Shown: piece by piece, positions 39,185-47,750 of the stretch
Numbering within the stretch: the stretch's first letter is position 1
Layout of the letters: every line of letters begins with the position of its first letter
Source: Pimelobacter simplex
GTDB lineage: Bacteria; Actinomycetota; Actinomycetes; Propionibacteriales; Nocardioidaceae
Assembly: GCF_900114845.1 (NCBI RefSeq)
Contig: NZ_FOUK01000007.1
Location: forward strand, 186,001 to 250,000
Length of the DNA: 64,000 bases
Direction of reading: 5' to 3'
Notes under the pieces: model-generated
What the model saw: the letters and a program-made list of their open reading frames with translations, nothing else
Databases searched by the model: none
Told to the model about the DNA's origin: nothing
Translations under genes and position numbers: made by a program

Positions 39185-40019
39185 CCTCACCTCCGACCTC
39201 GACGACCGCTTCGTCTTCGACTTCGTCGCCTACGACGACCTCGGCGCCGGGCAGCGCTGGTCCACCTGGCTCTCCGTCGAGCCGCTCTCCCGCGGCCCCG
39301 AGCCGCGTCCCGACTGGCTCGTCACGTCCCAGGGCGCGATCGACACCGATCTCGGCGTCCTGAAGACCGGCAAGGAGGCCGACGTCTTCCTGCTCGACCG
39401 CACCGACCCCCACGACCCGGCGCAGTCGGTGGTGATGGCGGCCAAGCGCTACCGCTCCACCGAGCACCGCACCTTCCACCGGGCCGCCACCTACACCGAG
39501 GGCCGCAGCATGCGCCGCTCCCGCGACGAGCGGGCGCTCAAGCGCAAGAGCACCTTCGGCCGCGAGGTCGCCGCCGGCGAGTGGGCCGTCTCCGAGTGGA
39601 CGGCGCTCAACCGGTGCTGGTCGCTCGGCCTCCCCGTCCCCTACCCGGTACAGATCGACGGCACCGAGATCCTGATGGAGTGGATCACCGGGCCCGACGG
39701 CGAGAGCGCCCCACGCCTCGCCCAGACCCGGCCCGACCCCACGCTGCTGGCGTCGTACTACGAGCAGCTGCGGGAGGCGATGCTGACGCTCGTCCAGTCG
39801 GGACTGGTGCACGGCGACCTGTCGCCGTACAACATCCTGGCGGCGGGCGAGCGGCTCGTGATCATCGACCTGCCCCAGCTGGTCGACCTGGTCGGCAACG
39901 CCCAGGGCTTCGACTTCCTGCTGCGCGACTGCACCAACATCTGCACGTGGTTCGCGCGGCGGGGGCTCGAGATCGACCCGCAGGAGCTGTTCGGCGAGCT
40001 GATGGCGCACGCGTTCTAG
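39156..40019 (+). CDS. RIO-type atypical protein kinase
   Basis: A 287-residue RIO1-like kinase: ATP-binding Lys97 in VVMAAKRYR, catalytic loop LVHGDLSPYNIL (Asp221, Asn226) and metal-binding IIDLPQLVD (Asp238). RIO proteins are kinases or ATPases acting in ribosome maturation in archaea and eukaryotes; bacterial roles are unclear. GTG 39156 has AAGGA 6-7 nt upstream. Its stop TAG overlaps the stop of the convergent DUF2231 gene (shared CTAG). Confidence 0.88.
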   Translation: MSQEHPSSPDLTSDLDDRFVFDFVAYDDLGAGQRWSTWLSVEPLSRGPEPRPDWLVTSQGAIDTDLGVLKTGKEADVFLLDRTDPHDPAQSVVMAAKRYRSTEHRTFHRAATYTEGRSMRRSRDERALKRKSTFGREVAAGEWAVSEWTALNRCWSLGLPVPYPVQIDGTEILMEWITGPDGESAPRLAQTRPDPTLLASYYEQLREAMLTLVQSGLVHGDLSPYNILAAGERLVIIDLPQLVDLVGNAQGFDFLLRDCTNICTWFARRGLEIDPQELFGELMAHAF

Positions 40020-40525
40020 CGACGGCGGCGCAGGGCGAGGTGGCCGCCGAGGAAGCCGGCGCCCACCATCACCACGTTGCCGGCCGCGGCGAGCCGGGCG
40101 CCGCGGCCGTGCTCGCCGCGCAGGCGTGCGGTCAGCGAGCCGACGAACAGGAAGGTCGCGACGTCCGCGCCGAGCGCGTGGACGGCGACGACGCGACGCT
40201 CGGCCCCGGACAGCTCCGCCCCGTCGGCGGCGCCCGCGAGCGCCGTCGGCAGGGAGGCCAGCAGCCCGGCCCCCGCGAGGAGGGTGGCGCCGCGGCGCGA
40301 CTCCACTCCGCCGGCCAGGTCGAGCAGCGTCGCGCCGAGCCAGCACCCGAGGGTCACGTCGGTGAGCGGCGGGTGCAGCGGGTGGCCGAGGACGTCGGAG
40401 TGCAGGGGGCTGCGGCGCACCCGGTCGATCAGCGGTGCGTAGGCGAGCTCCTGGACGCGCGCGACCCGCTCGGCGAGCGGGCTCTCGCCGATGCGGTGGA
40501 CCGTGCGCTGCGGCAGGGACGCCAC
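40016..40525 (-). CDS. DUF2231 family membrane protein
   Basis: A 169-residue membrane protein with the DUF2231 opening HPLHPPLTDVTLGCWLGATL after a short N-terminal domain, followed by three more hydrophobic segments. In many actinobacteria this domain accompanies a Rieske protein; none is fused here. GTG start at 40525, with TACGGT 7 nt upstream. Role unknown, possibly redox-linked. Confidence 0.82.
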   Translation of the reverse strand: MASLPQRTVHRIGESPLAERVARVQELAYAPLIDRVRRSPLHSDVLGHPLHPPLTDVTLGCWLGATLLDLAGGVESRRGATLLAGAGLLASLPTALAGAADGAELSGAERRVVAVHALGADVATFLFVGSLTARLRGEHGRGARLAAAGNVVMVGAGFLGGHLALRRRR

Positions 40526-40532
40526 CCCTCAC

Positions 40533-40538
40533 ACCGTA
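40533..40538 (-). promoter_or_regulatory. -10 hexamer TACGGT of the DUF2231 gene
   Basis: TACGGT lies 7 nt before the GTG at 40525; leaderless start likely. Confidence 0.4.
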
Positions 40539-40557
40539 CGCGCGGGCTGCGGCGCCG

Positions 40558-41307
40558 TCAGCCCACGACGGCGCCCGCCAGCGCACCCACCCCGCTGAGC
40601 AGGACGAGCACCACCGTCAGCAGGTCGAACCGGCGCGCGTCCAGGCGTCCGGCCAGGCGCAGCCCGGCGGCGTTGCCGGCGATCCCGGCGACGAGCCAGG
40701 CCGCGGTGGCCGCCGAGACCGGGACGACGAGGCCCGCATCGCCGTTCGTGGCCGCGAGGGCGGCGAGGGTGAGGCAGTTGCCCACCGCGAAGAACACGCT
40801 GAGGTCGGCCAACCGGGTCCGGACCGTCGCACCGCTGCGGGCCATCAGCACCGCCGGCGGGATGCCGTTGAGGCTCGTGGTGATCCCCATCAGCCCGCTG
40901 CAGGCGCCGGTGAGCGCGGTGGCCGGGGCCGAGACGCCCGGGTGGTCCGCGGGCAGCTCCCGGGCGGCGAGCAGGTAGCCGCCGCTCGCCAGCACGAGGA
41001 CGCCGGCCGCGACCTCCAGCGTGTGCTGCGGCACCGCCCGCGTGGTGACCACGCCCAGGGCGATGCCGGGCACCGAGCCGGCGAGCAGCACCGCTGTTCG
41101 TCGTACGTCGACGTGGGAGCGCAGGGCCACGACGGTCGGGAGCCGGGTGACGATCGCCAGCACCAGGTTGAGCGCGACCGCCTCCGGGAGGGGCACGTCG
41201 AGCAGGAGCAGCACCGGGAGGAAGAGCAGCGAGCTGGCGAAGCCGACGAGTCCGCCGACGGCGTACGCGAGGAAGGCGCCGGCCGCACCGACGACGAGCG
41301 TCACCAT
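40558..41307 (-). CDS. TauE/SafE family sulfite/sulfonate exporter-like permease
   Basis: A 249-residue protein with about eight hydrophobic segments and the TauE/SafE features: AVGGLVGFASSLLFLPVLLL near the N-terminus and the repeat-like GACSGLMGITTSLNGIPPAVL in the second half. Members move sulfite, sulfoacetate or other organic anions. The ATG at 41307 follows TAGCGT at 7 nt. It is divergent from the ABC-importer binding protein and shares the palindrome at 41351, suggesting coregulation with the catabolic cluster; export of sulfite from a taurine-type conjugate is one possible role. Confidence 0.82.
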   Translation of the reverse strand: MVTLVVGAAGAFLAYAVGGLVGFASSLLFLPVLLLLDVPLPEAVALNLVLAIVTRLPTVVALRSHVDVRRTAVLLAGSVPGIALGVVTTRAVPQHTLEVAAGVLVLASGGYLLAARELPADHPGVSAPATALTGACSGLMGITTSLNGIPPAVLMARSGATVRTRLADLSVFFAVGNCLTLAALAATNGDAGLVVPVSAATAAWLVAGIAGNAAGLRLAGRLDARRFDLLTVVLVLLSGVGALAGAVVG

Positions 41308-41350
41308 GCGGCGGACGCTAGGGGTGCCCGGGTGGGCCGCCCGGGGTGCT

Positions 41351-41365
41351 TCCCGGTGAGCGGGA
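41351..41365. promoter_or_regulatory. Shared 15-bp palindrome, site A (TauE/binding-protein divergent region)
   Basis: TCCCGGTGAGCGGGA, one mismatch from a perfect inverted repeat. On the plus strand TAGCGT (41397-41402) starts 46 nt downstream, ahead of the binding-protein gene; on the minus strand TAGCGT (41315-41320) starts 45 nt downstream, ahead of the TauE gene. Confidence 0.7.
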
Positions 41366-41464
41366 TCGTGCGAAGAGGCTCGGCGCGCGGCGCTCCTAGC
41401 GTGACGCGCAACACACCTCCGGACGCCGTCTCCCGGCGCTCCGGACGAACCCTCTGGAGGATCA

Positions 41465-43087
41465 GTGCGGAACCGCATCACGACACGGAGCCGGGTCGCC
41501 GTCGCTCTCCTGGCGACCACGCTGCTGGCTGCCGGATGCGCCGGCTCGGGCGGCTCGGACGACAAGGACGGCGAGGGCTCCTCGGCGTCGAGCAAGGCGG
41601 ACATCTACGCGGCAGGCGTGGTCGGCGACCAGAAGGACGCCGGCGACCCCGTCGACGGCGGCACGCTGACGGTCGCCGACTACTCCGAGGCCCGCAGCCT
41701 CGACCCCACCAAGACCATCCCCAACGGCGCCGCGGGCGGCAACGCGCTCGCCGCCGTCTACGACGTGCTCATGCGCTACGACCAGCCGACCAACTCCTTC
41801 GAGCCGTGGCTCGCGAAGTCGCTGACCACCGACGACAACGTCACCTGGACGCTGGAGCTGCGCGACGGCGTGACGTTCTCGGACGGGACGCCGCTCGACG
41901 CCCGCGCGGTCGTCGGCAGCCTCGGCTACTACATGCAGAACGCGGGCTACAACACGCTGCTGCTCGCCACCAACATCAAGGACATGAAGCCGCAGGGCGA
42001 GAGCACCGTCGTCTTCACCCTCAACCAGCCGTGGATCACGTTCCCGAACATGCTGGCCAGCGGTCCCGGCATGATCATGGCGCCCGCGGCGTACCAGGGC
42101 GGGCCGGACAAGTTCCGCCCGATCGGTGCCGGCCCGTTCTCGCTCGACGAGTACAAGCCCGCCGAGGAGATGATCCTCAAGGCGAATCCCCAGTACTGGG
42201 GCGGGAAGCCGCACCTCGAGTCGGTTCGCTTCGTGTGGCTCGGCAGTGACGACGACCGGCTGAAGTCGCTCACCGACGGCTCCGTCGACGTCGCCAACAT
42301 CCGCGCCCCGCAGACGCTGGAGAAGGCCCGCAAGGACGGCTTCGCCGGCATCATGGCGCCCAGCGGCCTCGGCGGCCTCTACTGGCTCAACAACCGCGAG
42401 GGACGCGCGGCGGCCGACGTCCGCGTGCGCCAGGCGATCAACTACGCCATCGACCCGAAGGTCGTCGCCGAGCGCGTCAACGGTGGCGCCGGCCTGCCCG
42501 GGCGCAACATCTTCTCCCCCAGTGCGCCGTACTACTCGGACGTCGCGACGTCCGACTACGACCCCGAGAAGGCCAAGGAGCTGCTCAAGGCCGCGAAGGC
42601 CGACGGGTACGACGGGACGCTCACCTACATCGGCCAGTCCGACCAGGCCTCCCAGACCCAGGCTGTCACCGTGCAGGCCCTCCTCGAGGCCGTCGGCTTC
42701 ACCGTGAAGACCGACCTGCTCCGCAACATCGCCGACCAGACCCAGCGGATCTACGTCACCCACGACTACGACCTCGCCGTGTCCGCGATGAGCATCCCCG
42801 ACGAGGACCCCTACTCCCGCCTCGCCACCAACCTCAACAGCAAGTCCCCGCAGAACCCCTCGGGCTACGCCGACCCGGAGATGGACGACCTGATCGCCCA
42901 GCTCCAGGCCGCCTCCGGCGACGACGCCACCGCCCTCCTCAAGCAGATCAACGAGCGCTGGCAGGAGACCGTCCCCGGCGTCGCCATGGGCGCCGGCGCG
43001 TTCTTCATGCCGTGGAACGACGACGTGCACGGCGTCGACTCCACCTCCGAGACGCTGCTGCTGCTCGGCAAGGCCTGGAAGAGCTGA
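41465..43087 (+). CDS. ABC transporter substrate-binding lipoprotein, family 5 (Opp/Dpp type)
   Basis: A 540-residue lipoprotein: signal peptide with lipobox LLAAGC, serine/aspartate-rich linker, and the family-5 solute-binding fold (GGTLTVADYSEARSLDPTKT; EPWLAKSL; WTLELRDGVTFSDGTPL). It would deliver a peptide-like or other organic ligand to the permeases at 47.7-49.5 kb. GTG start with GGAGG 4 nt upstream. Separated from its permease/ATPase operon by an AbiEi/endonuclease-like gene on the other strand, but linked to it by the shared palindrome. Followed by a strong terminator. Confidence 0.93.
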   Translation: MRNRITTRSRVAVALLATTLLAAGCAGSGGSDDKDGEGSSASSKADIYAAGVVGDQKDAGDPVDGGTLTVADYSEARSLDPTKTIPNGAAGGNALAAVYDVLMRYDQPTNSFEPWLAKSLTTDDNVTWTLELRDGVTFSDGTPLDARAVVGSLGYYMQNAGYNTLLLATNIKDMKPQGESTVVFTLNQPWITFPNMLASGPGMIMAPAAYQGGPDKFRPIGAGPFSLDEYKPAEEMILKANPQYWGGKPHLESVRFVWLGSDDDRLKSLTDGSVDVANIRAPQTLEKARKDGFAGIMAPSGLGGLYWLNNREGRAAADVRVRQAINYAIDPKVVAERVNGGAGLPGRNIFSPSAPYYSDVATSDYDPEKAKELLKAAKADGYDGTLTYIGQSDQASQTQAVTVQALLEAVGFTVKTDLLRNIADQTQRIYVTHDYDLAVSAMSIPDEDPYSRLATNLNSKSPQNPSGYADPEMDDLIAQLQAASGDDATALLKQINERWQETVPGVAMGAGAFFMPWNDDVHGVDSTSETLLLLGKAWKS

Positions 43088-43103
43088 CCCTTCCCCCTCC
43101 CGA

Positions 43104-43137
43104 GAGCCCCCGTCCGACAGCCGTCGGGCGGGGGCTC
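43104..43137 (+). terminator. Hairpin terminator after the binding-protein gene
   Basis: A 15-bp stem (GAGCCCCCGTCCGAC with one G-T wobble) and a 4-nt loop begin 17 bp after the stop codon. No T-tract follows. Confidence 0.85.
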
Positions 43138-43153
43138 GCTCCTGCCTGTGGGG

Positions 43154-43219
43154 GCGAAGTGCGCGGGTTGCGGGCGCGAAGTGCGCGGGTTGCGGGCGCG
43201 AAGTGCGCGGGTTGCGGAC
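43154..43219 (+). repeat. Three tandem 22-bp repeats
   Basis: The unit GCGAAGTGCGCGGGTTGCGG(GC) occurs at 43154, 43176 and 43198, the last with one change. The period is 22 bp, not a multiple of three, so it is non-coding. An inverted single copy lies at 44343-44365. Confidence 0.9.
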
Positions 43220-43231
43220 GCGAGATGGCGT

Positions 43232-44215
43232 TCAGCGGCTCCGCGCCCGCCACCGGTACGACGTCCCGGACGGCCCCCGCGCATAACGGCGCCGGTACGA
43301 CGGCTCGGGCGACCGCGCGGCGAGAGCGCCGTCGAGCTCGCGCAGCCACACGGTCCTCTGCGCCGCCGCCAGGTCACCGCGGCGAAGCACGAGCACGATC
43401 CAGCCCGCCGCGTCGAGCGCTGCCCGGCGGGCATCGTCCCGCTCCCGGTCCTCGACGCGCGAGTGGAACTGCTCGCCGTCGTACTCGACGGCGATCCGGA
43501 GGTGCTCGTAGGCGTTCTCGAGCCGGGCTTCACCCCACCCGGGCACGACCAGGTCGACCTGTGCGGCCGGCATCGGCAGTCCGTCGTCGTGGATCATGAG
43601 GCGCACCCACGACTCCGGCGGCGAGTCCACCCGGTCGGCGGACAGCGCGATGAGCTCGCGGAGCTGGATCACCCCGCGCCGTCCCCGATAGCGCGGCAGG
43701 ATGGCGTGGAAGTCGGTCACCGTCAGGCCGTAGGAACGACGGAACGCGTCGATCGTCGCGATCGCCCGGTAGCGGCCCCGCAGGCAGCCGACATCGCACG
43801 CAGTCCGCAGCGGCCCGGTCGTCCGCACGCCGTTCGGCAGGGTCACCACCTCGTCCGCACGGAGGTCCCGCTTGCCCCCGAGCAGCCCGGTCCGGCTCGA
43901 CGGCCCCTTGCCTCCAGCAGAGACGACCTCGAGAACCGGCGCGAGGTCGTGCTCCTCCGGATCGAGGACGTCGACACCGAGGAGCCAGGCCGCGCACCGG
44001 TCGCTGACCACCGCATGCTCCGGGAGGACGAGGGCGGCCGCCCGCGCGCGGAGGTCCACCGAGTCGGGTGCGGCGGCGCCGACGTACACGCCGTAGAGGA
44101 CGACGCGGAGCCGGCCGCCCGACACCCAGTCCCGCACCTGGTGCCGGCTGATCCCGCCGGCGCGTGCCATGAGGGAGGTGAACGGCTGGCCGTCGAACGG
44201 ATCGAAGCTGGACAT
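43232..44215 (-). CDS. AbiEi-antitoxin-like / Vsr-type (DUF559) endonuclease-like protein
   Basis: A 327-residue protein. The N-terminus (residues 1-75: GGISRHQVRDWVSGGRLRVV, LYGVYVGAA) matches the AbiEi-type antitoxin winged helix; the C-terminus has a restriction-endonuclease-like core LRIAVEYDGEQFHSR and AGWIVLVLRRGDL as in Vsr/DUF559 proteins. Such proteins are numerous in actinobacterial accessory DNA and their function is not settled. ATG 44215 is preferred; an in-frame ATG at 44290 would add 25 residues. Flanked by inverted copies of the 22-bp repeat, with no toxin gene adjacent. Confidence 0.8.
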   Translation of the reverse strand: MSSFDPFDGQPFTSLMARAGGISRHQVRDWVSGGRLRVVLYGVYVGAAAPDSVDLRARAAALVLPEHAVVSDRCAAWLLGVDVLDPEEHDLAPVLEVVSAGGKGPSSRTGLLGGKRDLRADEVVTLPNGVRTTGPLRTACDVGCLRGRYRAIATIDAFRRSYGLTVTDFHAILPRYRGRRGVIQLRELIALSADRVDSPPESWVRLMIHDDGLPMPAAQVDLVVPGWGEARLENAYEHLRIAVEYDGEQFHSRVEDRERDDARRAALDAAGWIVLVLRRGDLAAAQRTVWLRELDGALAARSPEPSYRRRYARGPSGTSYRWRARSR

Positions 44216-44342
44216 CGGCCCAGGCTCGCCGCCATGGGCCGGCTCCGTCGCCCAGGTCACGACGACCTGTGGAGGAGCGCGCCGCTCCATCAGACCGGTG
44301 GATCACCGACGGACAGTTGTGGGACTCCTGGGGCGTCTCGGA

Positions 44343-44365
44343 CCCGCAACCTCCGCACTTCGCGC
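44343..44365 (-). repeat. Inverted single copy of the 22-bp repeat
   Basis: On the minus strand GCGCGAAGTGCGGAGGTTGC matches the tandem unit except at two positions (21 of 23 bp identical). It lies upstream of the AbiEi-like gene's start, opposite in direction to the array at 43154. Confidence 0.8.
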
Positions 44366-44369
44366 GCCG

Positions 44370-45776
44370 TCACCGGTAGCCCGGCGCCACCCGCTCCCAC
44401 GGCCGGGCGGCCTCGAGCTGCGCGGCGAGGGCCAGGAGGGTGCCCTCGGCGCCGAGATCGCCGACGAAGTGCGCGCCGAGCGGGAGTCCGGCGGTGTCGA
44501 GGCCGCAGGGCACGGACATGGCGGGCATGCCGGTGGCGTTGGCGACGGCGGTGAAGGACGAGTAGTCGCCGCCGCGCTGCCACATCACGGCCGGGTCGGT
44601 GGTGTCGAGGACGCCGAGCTCCGGGACGGGCAGCGGGAGGGTGGGCGTCAGCAGCAGGTCGTACGACGTGAACGCCGCCCCGAGCTGCCAGCCCACGGTC
44701 TGCACGGCGGCGAGCGCGTCGTACACGTGCACGGGCGTCATGGTGGCGCGGTAGTGGTCGTGGATCATCCGGGTGAACGGCTCGAGGTCGTCGTCGCGCA
44801 GGTCGCGGCCGAGCTCGGCGAGGCGGTGCTCGACGTCCGCGAGGAGCGAGACGCCCATCAGGGTGCCGAAACCGCTCATCAGCAGCTCGGCGTCGTACCC
44901 CGGCTCGACCTCCTCGACGACGTGCCCGAGCTCCTCGCAGAGCGCGGCCGTCGCGCGGACGGCGGCGACCACCTCCGGCGACACGACGCCGCCGTCGGCG
45001 CGCCGGGTGACCAGGCCGATCCGCAGCCGCAGCGGCGCGTGGGCGGCCTGCTCGACGAAGGGCGAGGACGGCGTGGGCGCGGCAAGGGCGTCGCCGTGCC
45101 GCGGAGCCGAGGAGAGGTCGAGCAGGAGCGCCGAGTCGCGGACCGACCGGCTCAGCACGTGGTTGGCCGACAGGGGCGCAGCCAGCGTCCCCGCGACCGG
45201 GTACGTCGTCACGCGGCCCCGACTGGGCTTGAGCCCGAAGAGCCCGCAGGCCGAGGCGGGGATGCGGATCGAGCCGCCGCCGTCGTTGCCGTGCGCCACC
45301 GGCACCAGCCCCGCGGAGACCGCCGCCGCGGCGCCGCCCGACGAGCCGCCGGGCGAGTGCGCGAGCGACCACGGGTTGCGGGTCGGGCCGTGCAGGAGGG
45401 GCTCGGTGCTGGCGTTCTTGCCGAGCTCGGGGCTGTTGGTCACGCCGAGCACGACCATGCCGGCCCGCCGGTAGCGCTGCACGAGCTCGCTGTCGACCGT
45501 GGAGACGTCCCCCGCCCACAGCCGGCTCCCCCGGGTCAGCGGCAGCCCGGCGACCTGCATGCCGAGGTCCTTCACCAGCGTGGGGACGCCGTGCAGCGGG
45601 CCGCCCGGCAGCCCGGCGTCCACCTCGGCCAGGGCCTCGTCGAAGCGCCGTGCGACGACCGCGTTGAGCGCAGGGTCGTGCTTCTCGATCCGGGCGATGG
45701 CGTCCTCGACGACCTCGCGCGCGGACACCTCCCCCGACCGTACGGCGGCGGCGGTCGCGATCGCGTCGTCGAACAT
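44370..45776 (-). CDS. Amidase (amidase-signature family)
   Basis: A 468-residue hydrolase of amides. The Ser-cisSer-Lys triad is visible: Lys in TLVKDLGMQ, and the signature SPGGSSGGAAAAVSAG followed by HGNDGGGSIRIPASACGL. The ATG overlaps the stop of the upstream ABC ATPase by one base (TGATG). Last gene of a seven-gene operon running from the acyl-CoA ligase at 52.4 kb. It may release an amine or amino-acid group from an imported conjugate; the substrate is inferred only from context. Confidence 0.92.
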   Translation of the reverse strand: MFDDAIATAAAVRSGEVSAREVVEDAIARIEKHDPALNAVVARRFDEALAEVDAGLPGGPLHGVPTLVKDLGMQVAGLPLTRGSRLWAGDVSTVDSELVQRYRRAGMVVLGVTNSPELGKNASTEPLLHGPTRNPWSLAHSPGGSSGGAAAAVSAGLVPVAHGNDGGGSIRIPASACGLFGLKPSRGRVTTYPVAGTLAAPLSANHVLSRSVRDSALLLDLSSAPRHGDALAAPTPSSPFVEQAAHAPLRLRIGLVTRRADGGVVSPEVVAAVRATAALCEELGHVVEEVEPGYDAELLMSGFGTLMGVSLLADVEHRLAELGRDLRDDDLEPFTRMIHDHYRATMTPVHVYDALAAVQTVGWQLGAAFTSYDLLLTPTLPLPVPELGVLDTTDPAVMWQRGGDYSSFTAVANATGMPAMSVPCGLDTAGLPLGAHFVGDLGAEGTLLALAAQLEAARPWERVAPGYR

Positions 45777-46768
45777 CAGCTCTCCTCGGGGGCGTCGACG
45801 TGGTGGCAGGCGGTGAACTGTCCGGGACGGACCTCGCGCAGCACCGGCTCCTCGATGGTGCACCGCTCGGTGGCGAGCGGGCAACGGGTCCGGAAGCGGC
45901 AGCCGGACGGCGGCGCGAGCGGTGACGGAAGCTCACCCACGACCGCCGGAGCGTCGGCCCCACCGGCATCGGCGGCGTCGGGCACCGAGGCCAGCAGCAG
46001 CCGCGTGTACGGGTGAAGGGCGGCCTCCAGCGACGCCGACGGCAGCACCTCGCACGTCTTCCCGAGGTACATCACGAGCACCCGGTCGCTGATGTTCTTC
46101 ACCACGGCGATGTCGTGGGCGATGAAGATCATGCTCAACCGCAGCCGCTCCCGCGCGCGCTCCAGCAGGTTGAGGATCTGCGCCTGCACGGACACGTCGA
46201 GGCTCGACACGGGCTCGTCGCAGATCAGCACGTCGGGATCGAGCGCGAGCGAGCGGGCGATGCACACTCGCTGGCACTGCCCGCCGGACAGCTCGTGGGG
46301 ACGCCGCTCGCGCACGGTCTCCGGGTCGAGGCCCACCGACGACAGCAGCTCGTCGACGAACGTGTCGCGCTCGCGCGTCCCCCAGCCCCAGATCTCCAGA
46401 CCCTCGACGACGAGGTCCTTCACCCGGCGCCGCGGGTTGAGCGCGGACACCGGGTCCTGCAGCACCAGCTGCATCCGGGAGCGCGCGGCGCGCATCCGCC
46501 GCGCCCGCAGCCCGGTCAGCTCGACGTCGCCGAGCCGCACGGAGCCGGACGTCGGCGACGGCAGCTGCATGACGGCCCGCCCGGCGCTCGACTTGCCGCA
46601 GCCGGACTCCCCCAGGATGCCGAGGGTCTCCCCCGGCAGCAGGTCGAGGCTGAGCCCCGAGACGGCGTGCACCTTGCCGCGCCCGGCGGGGTACTCGACC
46701 ACGAGGTCGTCGACGACGACCACGCGCTCCGCATCCGGGCGCAGGTGCGCGGTTCCGCTACCGGCCAC
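45776..46768 (-). CDS. Oligopeptide-type ABC transporter ATP-binding protein (OppF/DppF-like)
   Basis: A 330-residue ATPase: Walker A GESGCGKSS, signature LSGGQCQR, Walker B VLICDEPVSSLDVSVQAQ, and the OppF C-terminal cysteine-rich zone (SGCRFRTRCPLATERCT) that often binds an Fe-S cluster. GTG 46768 overlaps the OppD gene by 11 bp and has GGAGG 6 nt upstream. It pairs with the next-upstream ATPase to drive import. Confidence 0.93.
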   Translation of the reverse strand: MAGSGTAHLRPDAERVVVVDDLVVEYPAGRGKVHAVSGLSLDLLPGETLGILGESGCGKSSAGRAVMQLPSPTSGSVRLGDVELTGLRARRMRAARSRMQLVLQDPVSALNPRRRVKDLVVEGLEIWGWGTRERDTFVDELLSSVGLDPETVRERRPHELSGGQCQRVCIARSLALDPDVLICDEPVSSLDVSVQAQILNLLERARERLRLSMIFIAHDIAVVKNISDRVLVMYLGKTCEVLPSASLEAALHPYTRLLLASVPDAADAGGADAPAVVGELPSPLAPPSGCRFRTRCPLATERCTIEEPVLREVRPGQFTACHHVDAPEES

Positions 46769-47750
46769 GAGAGACCTCCAGGATCGGGTGGTGGCAGGCG
46801 ACCTCCCGGCCGCCGGGGACGACGGCCGCGACCGGCTGCTCCTCGGCGCACCGCGCGGAGGCGAACCCGCAGCGGGGCGCGAACCGGCAGCCCTCCGGCG
46901 GCCGCCCCATGTCGGGCGGGTTCCCCTCGATCGTGCGCAGGAGGGTGTGCGGAGGGTTGCCCAGTCGCGGGATCGACGCGAGCAGCGCGTCGGTGTAGGG
47001 GTGGTCGGGTGCGGCGAAGACCGGCCGGGTGGGCCCGGACTCGACGGTGCGGCCGGCGTACATGACCTGCACCCGGTCGGTCCGCCCGGCGACCGCACCC
47101 AGATCGTGGCTGACCAGCACCATCGCCATCGTCCGCTCGGCGACGAGCGAGGCGAGCAGGTCGAGGATCTGCTTCTGCACGGTGACGTCGAGCGCGGTGG
47201 TCGGCTCGTCGGCGATGAGCAAGCGCGGGTCGCACGCGAGCGCCGTCGCGATGACGACGCGCTGCCGCATGCCGCCGGACAGCTCGTGGGGGTACTGGCG
47301 CATCCGCCGCGCCGGCTCGGGGATCCCCACCTGGCGGAGCAGGTCGATCCCCCGCTCCACGGCGTCGGCTCGCGAGCACCGCAGGTGTCGGCGCAGGGTC
47401 TCGGTGAGGTGCGTGCCGACCCGCTTGACCGGGTTGAGCGACGTCATCGGGTCCTGGAAGACCATCGCGACCTCGGGCCCCCAGAGCCGGCGCCGCTCGG
47501 CCGGCCTCAGGTCGTGGACGGAGCGCCCGCCGAGGAGCACCGATCCCGACACGGTCGTCGTCGCGCCGGAGCCGATCAGGCCCATCACGGTGCGCCCGAG
47601 AACGGACTTGCCGGAGCCCGATTCCCCCACCAGGCCGAGGGATTCTCCCGGCGCGAGCGAGAACGAGACGCCGTCGACGGCGTGCACGTCGCCGCGCGGG
47701 GTGTGGAAGACGGTACGGAGGTCGGTGACCTCCAGCAGCGGCGTGCTCAC
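46758..47750 (-). CDS. Oligopeptide-type ABC transporter ATP-binding protein (OppD/DppD-like)
   Basis: A 330-residue ATPase with Walker A GESGSGKSVL, signature LSGGMRQR, Walker B LLIADEPTTALDVTVQ, and the family C-terminus EGCRFAPRCGFASARC. The GTG overlaps the permease stop (GTGA). Middle gene of the importer operon. Confidence 0.94.
   Translation of the reverse strand: MSTPLLEVTDLRTVFHTPRGDVHAVDGVSFSLAPGESLGLVGESGSGKSVLGRTVMGLIGSGATTTVSGSVLLGGRSVHDLRPAERRRLWGPEVAMVFQDPMTSLNPVKRVGTHLTETLRRHLRCSRADAVERGIDLLRQVGIPEPARRMRQYPHELSGGMRQRVVIATALACDPRLLIADEPTTALDVTVQKQILDLLASLVAERTMAMVLVSHDLGAVAGRTDRVQVMYAGRTVESGPTRPVFAAPDHPYTDALLASIPRLGNPPHTLLRTIEGNPPDMGRPPEGCRFAPRCGFASARCAEEQPVAAVVPGGREVACHHPILEVSRGR

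Noticed and set aside
43154..43219. Tandem 22-bp array as a CRISPR
   Set aside because: Units are directly adjacent with no spacers, and no cas genes are present.
43232..44215. Complete AbiE toxin-antitoxin system
   Set aside because: Only the AbiEi-like domain is present and it is fused to an endonuclease-like domain; no AbiEii nucleotidyltransferase gene is adjacent.
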